Assembly: GCA_963715785.1 (NCBI GenBank) | Contig: OY970276.1 | Span: forward strand, 2,666,001 to 2,730,000 | From: LD21 sp963715785 | GTDB lineage: Bacteria > Bacteroidota > Bacteroidia > Bacteroidales > VadinHA17 | DNA: 64,000 nt | Reading direction: 5' to 3' | Part shown: positions 60,987-64,000 of the stretch, in pieces | Position numbering within the stretch: position 1 is the first letter of the stretch | Layout of the letters: each line of letters opens with the position of its first letter | Program-made: the position numbers and the translations under genes | Notes under the pieces: model-generated | What the model saw: the letters and a program-made list of their open reading frames with translations, nothing else | Told to the model about the DNA's origin: nothing | Database searches by the model: none

Positions 60987-63416
60987 ATGATCTCATTTAT
61001 AAAACTTTTTTTCAGGAACTCGCTTCGGCACAAGGCATTTACATTCCTGAACATCCTGGGCCTTGCAATTGGCATGGCATGTTTTATCATTATAATGCTC
61101 TGGGTCAAAGCTGAGTTGTCATACGACAAGTACAACCTGGCGGCTGATCGTATCTACAGGATGAACATGTACAGTAAAATGAACGGATATGATGGTACTT
61201 CAAATTATTGTCCTGCACCACTTGCAGGGGCATTAATAAAGGATTATCCTGAAGTTGAGAAAGCAGTGAGGTTCAGAAATAATGGCAAGGCAATTATTAA
61301 GTACAACAATATAAGCTACGCGGAATACAGAATCATTTATGCCGATTCATCGGTATTCGGTGTATTTACTATTCCGGTGATCAGAGGGAATGCCGAGACT
61401 GCTCTGAAGGCTCCTTTTACTATTGCTCTGAGCGAGAGCATGGCAAAAAAATATTTTGGCAAAGAAGATCCGATCAACAAAATTTTAAAGTTTGACAACA
61501 AAACAGATTACCGGATCACTGCCGTGTACAAGGACATTCCAACTGCTTCGCATTTTCATTTTGATTTTATCGTATCTCTTTACAGCACAGGAGATTACAA
61601 TGAGAATATATGGCTTAGCAATAACTTTCAGACATATGTTCTCCTAAAAGAGAAATCAGACCCTGTGGCTTTTCAGAAAAAAATGCCACAACTTGTTGAA
61701 AGATATGTTGTACCTCAGGCTGAAATTGCATTAGGGACAACATGGGATAAACTGACTGGAAACGGCATCCGGATCGAATTCAGAACAGAGAATGTCAGGG
61801 ATATTCATCTGACAACTGGCATTAACGGGGAATTTGAACCAGGTGGGGATATAAAATTTGTCTACATATTTATTTCAATAGCAATTTTTATCATTCTGCT
61901 TGCCTGTATAAATTTCACTAACCTGTCAACTGCAAGATCGGCTTCAAGATTAAAAGAGGTCGGAATCAGAAAGGTTTTTGGAGTTCAGAAGTTAAAACTA
62001 TCCATGCAATTCATGATGGAGTCATTTATCATTGTTTTCGCGGCATATATTATTGCGATGGCGCTGACAGAAATATCACTGCCATTTTTTAATCAGCTGA
62101 CTGAGAAGAATCTTTCAATAAACTATTTTGATTTTGGATTTATTGGCGGAGTATTGAGTCTGATATTGGTCATTAGCATACTTGCGGGGAGTTACCCTGC
62201 ACTATATCTGTCATCTTTCAGACCAATATCTGTTCTGAAGGGGGAGATGACAACAGGCAGGAAGAAAACACTGTTCAGAAGTATCCTGGTAATAAGCCAG
62301 TTTACGATTTCTCTCATTCTTCTTTCTTCAGTGCTGATACTTAACAAACAGATGAAATTCGTCCAGAACAAAAATCTCGGATACGATAAAGAGCATCTGT
62401 TTATAATTAATAATGCAAATCTGCTTGATAAAAATAGTGAAAACTTCAGGAATCAGGTTTTGGCAAATCCGCAGGTTATTTCATGTTCGCAAAGCGGATA
62501 TTTGCCAACGCCTTCCAACAGAATTAATGGATCAATATGGCGTAATGCAGTCATGTCAAATGATCCGGTTCAGGTTACACACTTTTTTATCGATTATGAT
62601 TATATGAAAACATTTGATCTAAAGATAGTTACAGGCCGAGGTTTCTCAAAAGAGTTTTCTACCGATTCATCAGCTGTTGTTATCAATCAGGCAGCTGTAA
62701 AGCTTCTGGGATGGAAAGATCCGATAGGAATGAAAATAGGTGCGATTCTTACCTCAAACTTCGATATCAACCACCCGGTTCTTGATCAGTATACTATTAT
62801 AGGTGTTGTTCAGAATTTTAATTTCAACTCCCTTCATAGTCCTATTAAAGCCCTTGTAATGTATGTTAAAAAAAGTAATGAATTGATAACATGCCGTATA
62901 AGACCCGAAACAAGTATACCGGGTATGGTCGCTTTCATGAAATCAAAATGGAATGAAAATGCTCCCGGACAACCATTTGAATATGATTTTGTAACCGACA
63001 GACTTCAACAGCAATATGGCGGAGAATCCCGGCTTGGTAAAATACTGGGGATATTTACAGGATTGGCTTTATTTGTAAGCTGCCTTGGTCTATTTGGCCT
63101 TGCACTTTACGCGTCCGAGCAGCGCAAAAAGGAAATTGGCCTCAGAAAGGTCAACGGTTCAGGAAGCGGCCAGATAGTATGGTTATTGACAGCTGATTTT
63201 ACAAAGCTCATATTGATCGCATCTGTTATTGCTTGTCCTGTCTCATACTATTTGATGCATAAATGGCTGCAAAACTTTGCATACCGGACCGGAATATCGT
63301 GGTGGATTTTTGCCCTTACTATTTTACTAAGTTGCCTGGTTGCTCTTGCTACTATCGGGTATCAGGCTTACAAGGCTGCTTCGACAAATCCGGTTGATAC
63401 GCTGCGGGCAGAATAA
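60987..63416 (+). CDS. ABC transporter permease, fused MacB/FtsX type
   Basis: 809 residues, two FtsX units with periplasmic domains. The N-terminal helix is FTFLNILGLAIGMACFIIIMLWV. Coupling motifs are LKEVGIRKVFGVQKLKLSMQFMMES and QRKKEIGLRKVNGSGSG. It ends ASTNPVDTLRAE, unlike the NPAQSLKYE of the trio, and is a separate lineage. It lies between two NtrC-type regulator genes, divergent from the first, with a candidate sigma-54 promoter in front. Confidence 0.88.
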   Translation: MISFIKLFFRNSLRHKAFTFLNILGLAIGMACFIIIMLWVKAELSYDKYNLAADRIYRMNMYSKMNGYDGTSNYCPAPLAGALIKDYPEVEKAVRFRNNGKAIIKYNNISYAEYRIIYADSSVFGVFTIPVIRGNAETALKAPFTIALSESMAKKYFGKEDPINKILKFDNKTDYRITAVYKDIPTASHFHFDFIVSLYSTGDYNENIWLSNNFQTYVLLKEKSDPVAFQKKMPQLVERYVVPQAEIALGTTWDKLTGNGIRIEFRTENVRDIHLTTGINGEFEPGGDIKFVYIFISIAIFIILLACINFTNLSTARSASRLKEVGIRKVFGVQKLKLSMQFMMESFIIVFAAYIIAMALTEISLPFFNQLTEKNLSINYFDFGFIGGVLSLILVISILAGSYPALYLSSFRPISVLKGEMTTGRKKTLFRSILVISQFTISLILLSSVLILNKQMKFVQNKNLGYDKEHLFIINNANLLDKNSENFRNQVLANPQVISCSQSGYLPTPSNRINGSIWRNAVMSNDPVQVTHFFIDYDYMKTFDLKIVTGRGFSKEFSTDSSAVVINQAAVKLLGWKDPIGMKIGAILTSNFDINHPVLDQYTIIGVVQNFNFNSLHSPIKALVMYVKKSNELITCRIRPETSIPGMVAFMKSKWNENAPGQPFEYDFVTDRLQQQYGGESRLGKILGIFTGLALFVSCLGLFGLALYASEQRKKEIGLRKVNGSGSGQIVWLLTADFTKLILIASVIACPVSYYLMHKWLQNFAYRTGISWWIFALTILLSCLVALATIGYQAYKAASTNPVDTLRAE

Positions 63417-63461
63417 TCTGTTTTCATAAATTGTCCACCTGGGTAAAATAGGTGAAATCCA

Positions 63462-63576
63462 TTAACCGCAAAGGTCGCAATCCCGAGTACTCGGGATACG
63501 CAAAGATCGCAAAGAACTGAATAATAATGTTTTGACTTTGCGTACTTTGCGCCTACTTTGCGTGCTTTGCGGTTAA
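63462..63576. repeat. palindromic CGCAAAG/CTTTGCG intergenic element
   Basis: Outer arms TTAACCGCAAAG (63462-63473) and CTTTGCGGTTAA (63565-63576) are perfect inverted copies. Inside are several CGCAAAG-type and CTTTGCG-type copies at roughly 9-11 base spacing. There is also a perfect 16-base palindrome, TCCCGAGTACTCGGGA, at 63481-63496. It looks like a REP-type dispersed element. It lies between the last permease and the second regulator and has no coding capacity. Confidence 0.7.
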
Positions 63577-63608
63577 AAACTATTAGTACCTATGATACTG
63601 TCTAATTT

Positions 63609-63629
63609 TTTGACATATATTTGACATAT
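63609..63629 (+). promoter_or_regulatory. direct repeat TTTGACATAT x2 upstream of the second regulator
   Basis: TTTGACATAT occurs at 63609-63618 and again at 63620-63629, 11 bases apart, about one helical turn. TATATTTG within it (63616-63623) fits a -7 box, but no -33 TTTG was found at the right distance. It could be an operator for the regulator gene that starts at 63668. Confidence 0.4.
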
Positions 63630-63667
63630 GTTTTTTAATTTCAGTATTTTGTTAAAAAATATATAGT

Positions 63668-64000
63668 ATGATCAAAGGAACTCTTCTTATTGTTGATGAC
63701 AACAAGAGCGTAATAAGCGCTCTTGAAATGATGTTGCAGTATGAGGTGGAAAAAGTTATATCAATATCAAGTCCTAAGAGGATCCATGAAGTACTGGAAC
63801 AGAATGAAATAGATATTGTATTACTCGACATGAACTTCCAGGCTGGGGTTAACTCAGGCAACGAGGGTCTCTTCTGGCTGAAAGAAATACTGAAACACGA
63901 CTGCAACCTGAGTGTCGTAATGATCACAGCATACGGTGACGTGGAGCTTGCTGTAAAAGCTTTACGCGAAGGAGCTTTCGATTTTATTCTTAAGCCATGG
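63668..64000 (+). CDS. response regulator, NtrC-like receiver domain, 3'-truncated by the window
   Basis: 111 codons are visible from ATG 63668 to the end of the window. The receiver has the acidic DD at 10-11, phospho-acceptor D54 in LLDMNF, the same extended loop AGVNSGNEGLFWLKEI as the regulator at 59404, ITAYGDVELAVKALREGAFDF and the conserved Lys in LKP. Over this length it is plainly a paralogue of that sigma-54 regulator. An AAA+ and Fis domain are therefore expected beyond the window but cannot be seen. Confidence 0.88.
   Translation, partial: MIKGTLLIVDDNKSVISALEMMLQYEVEKVISISSPKRIHEVLEQNEIDIVLLDMNFQAGVNSGNEGLFWLKEILKHDCNLSVVMITAYGDVELAVKALREGAFDFILKPW

Noticed and set aside
63652..63927. 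A 91-codon minus-strand ORF near the right end
   Set aside because: It is antisense to a clear receiver domain (63668-64000) and has no family features.

Overview
The window looks like chromosome of a Bacteroidota member (class Bacteroidia or a near relative). Four lines of evidence point there: several promoters fit the phylum's TTTG / TAnnTTTG pattern; there is a large family of fused MacB/FtsX-type permeases beside NtrC-type sigma-54 activators; the secreted glycan-degrading proteins carry Sec or lipoprotein signals; and PmoA-like, NIPSNAP and PorT-like barrel proteins are present. No rRNA, tRNA, insertion sequence, phage gene or CRISPR array was seen.

Layout. (1) 2-3231, plus strand: the tail of a Gfo/Idh/MocA oxidoreductase, a PmoA-like (DUF6807) secreted protein and a NIPSNAP protein. 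(2) 3355-30236, minus strand throughout: about 27 kb of amino-acid biosynthesis in four transcription units. In transcription order these are ilvD-ilvB-ilvN-ilvC-leuA-leuC-leuD-(citramalate/isopropylmalate synthase)-leuB, hisG-D-C-B-H-A-F-IE, pheA-aminotransferase-tyrA-DAHP synthase/chorismate mutase-(aroA), and trpB2. (3) 30340-44752: secreted carbohydrate-active proteins (two GH3, one GH2, a CE1-type esterase, a TIM-barrel isomerase/epimerase lipoprotein), a coiled-coil membrane protein, a two-barrel outer-membrane protein and a beta-propeller lipoprotein. (4) 44873-64000: six fused FtsX/MacB-type permeases, a GRAM-domain protein, an NtrC/NtrY-type two-component pair and the start of a second NtrC-type regulator.

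The most striking content is regulatory. Each of the four biosynthetic units begins with a Bacteroidota-type promoter, then a tiny leader ORF loaded with codons for the end-product amino acid, then a Rho-independent terminator just before the first structural gene. The leaders are Trp (Trp-Ser-Trp) before trpB2, Phe/Tyr (11 of 21 residues) before pheA, His (4 of 18) before hisG, and Ile/Leu/Val (12 of 19) before ilvD. In the trp, his and ilv leaders an upstream segment can pair with the 5' arm of the terminator, as expected for ribosome-stalling attenuation; in the phe leader this pairing is weaker. None of these peptides would be found by a normal gene caller.

The permease region is an expansion without a visible ATPase. 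Three adjacent roughly 806-residue paralogues (49957-57360) are obvious tandem duplicates, and more diverged members flank them. The NtrC/NtrY pair is divergent from one permease that has a candidate sigma-54 promoter. Several intergenic gaps hold family-like repeats: CCCCTAAAGGGG inverted repeats inside the ilv-leu operon, a heptad array between tyrA and the DAHP synthase gene, and a CGCAAAG palindromic element near the right end.
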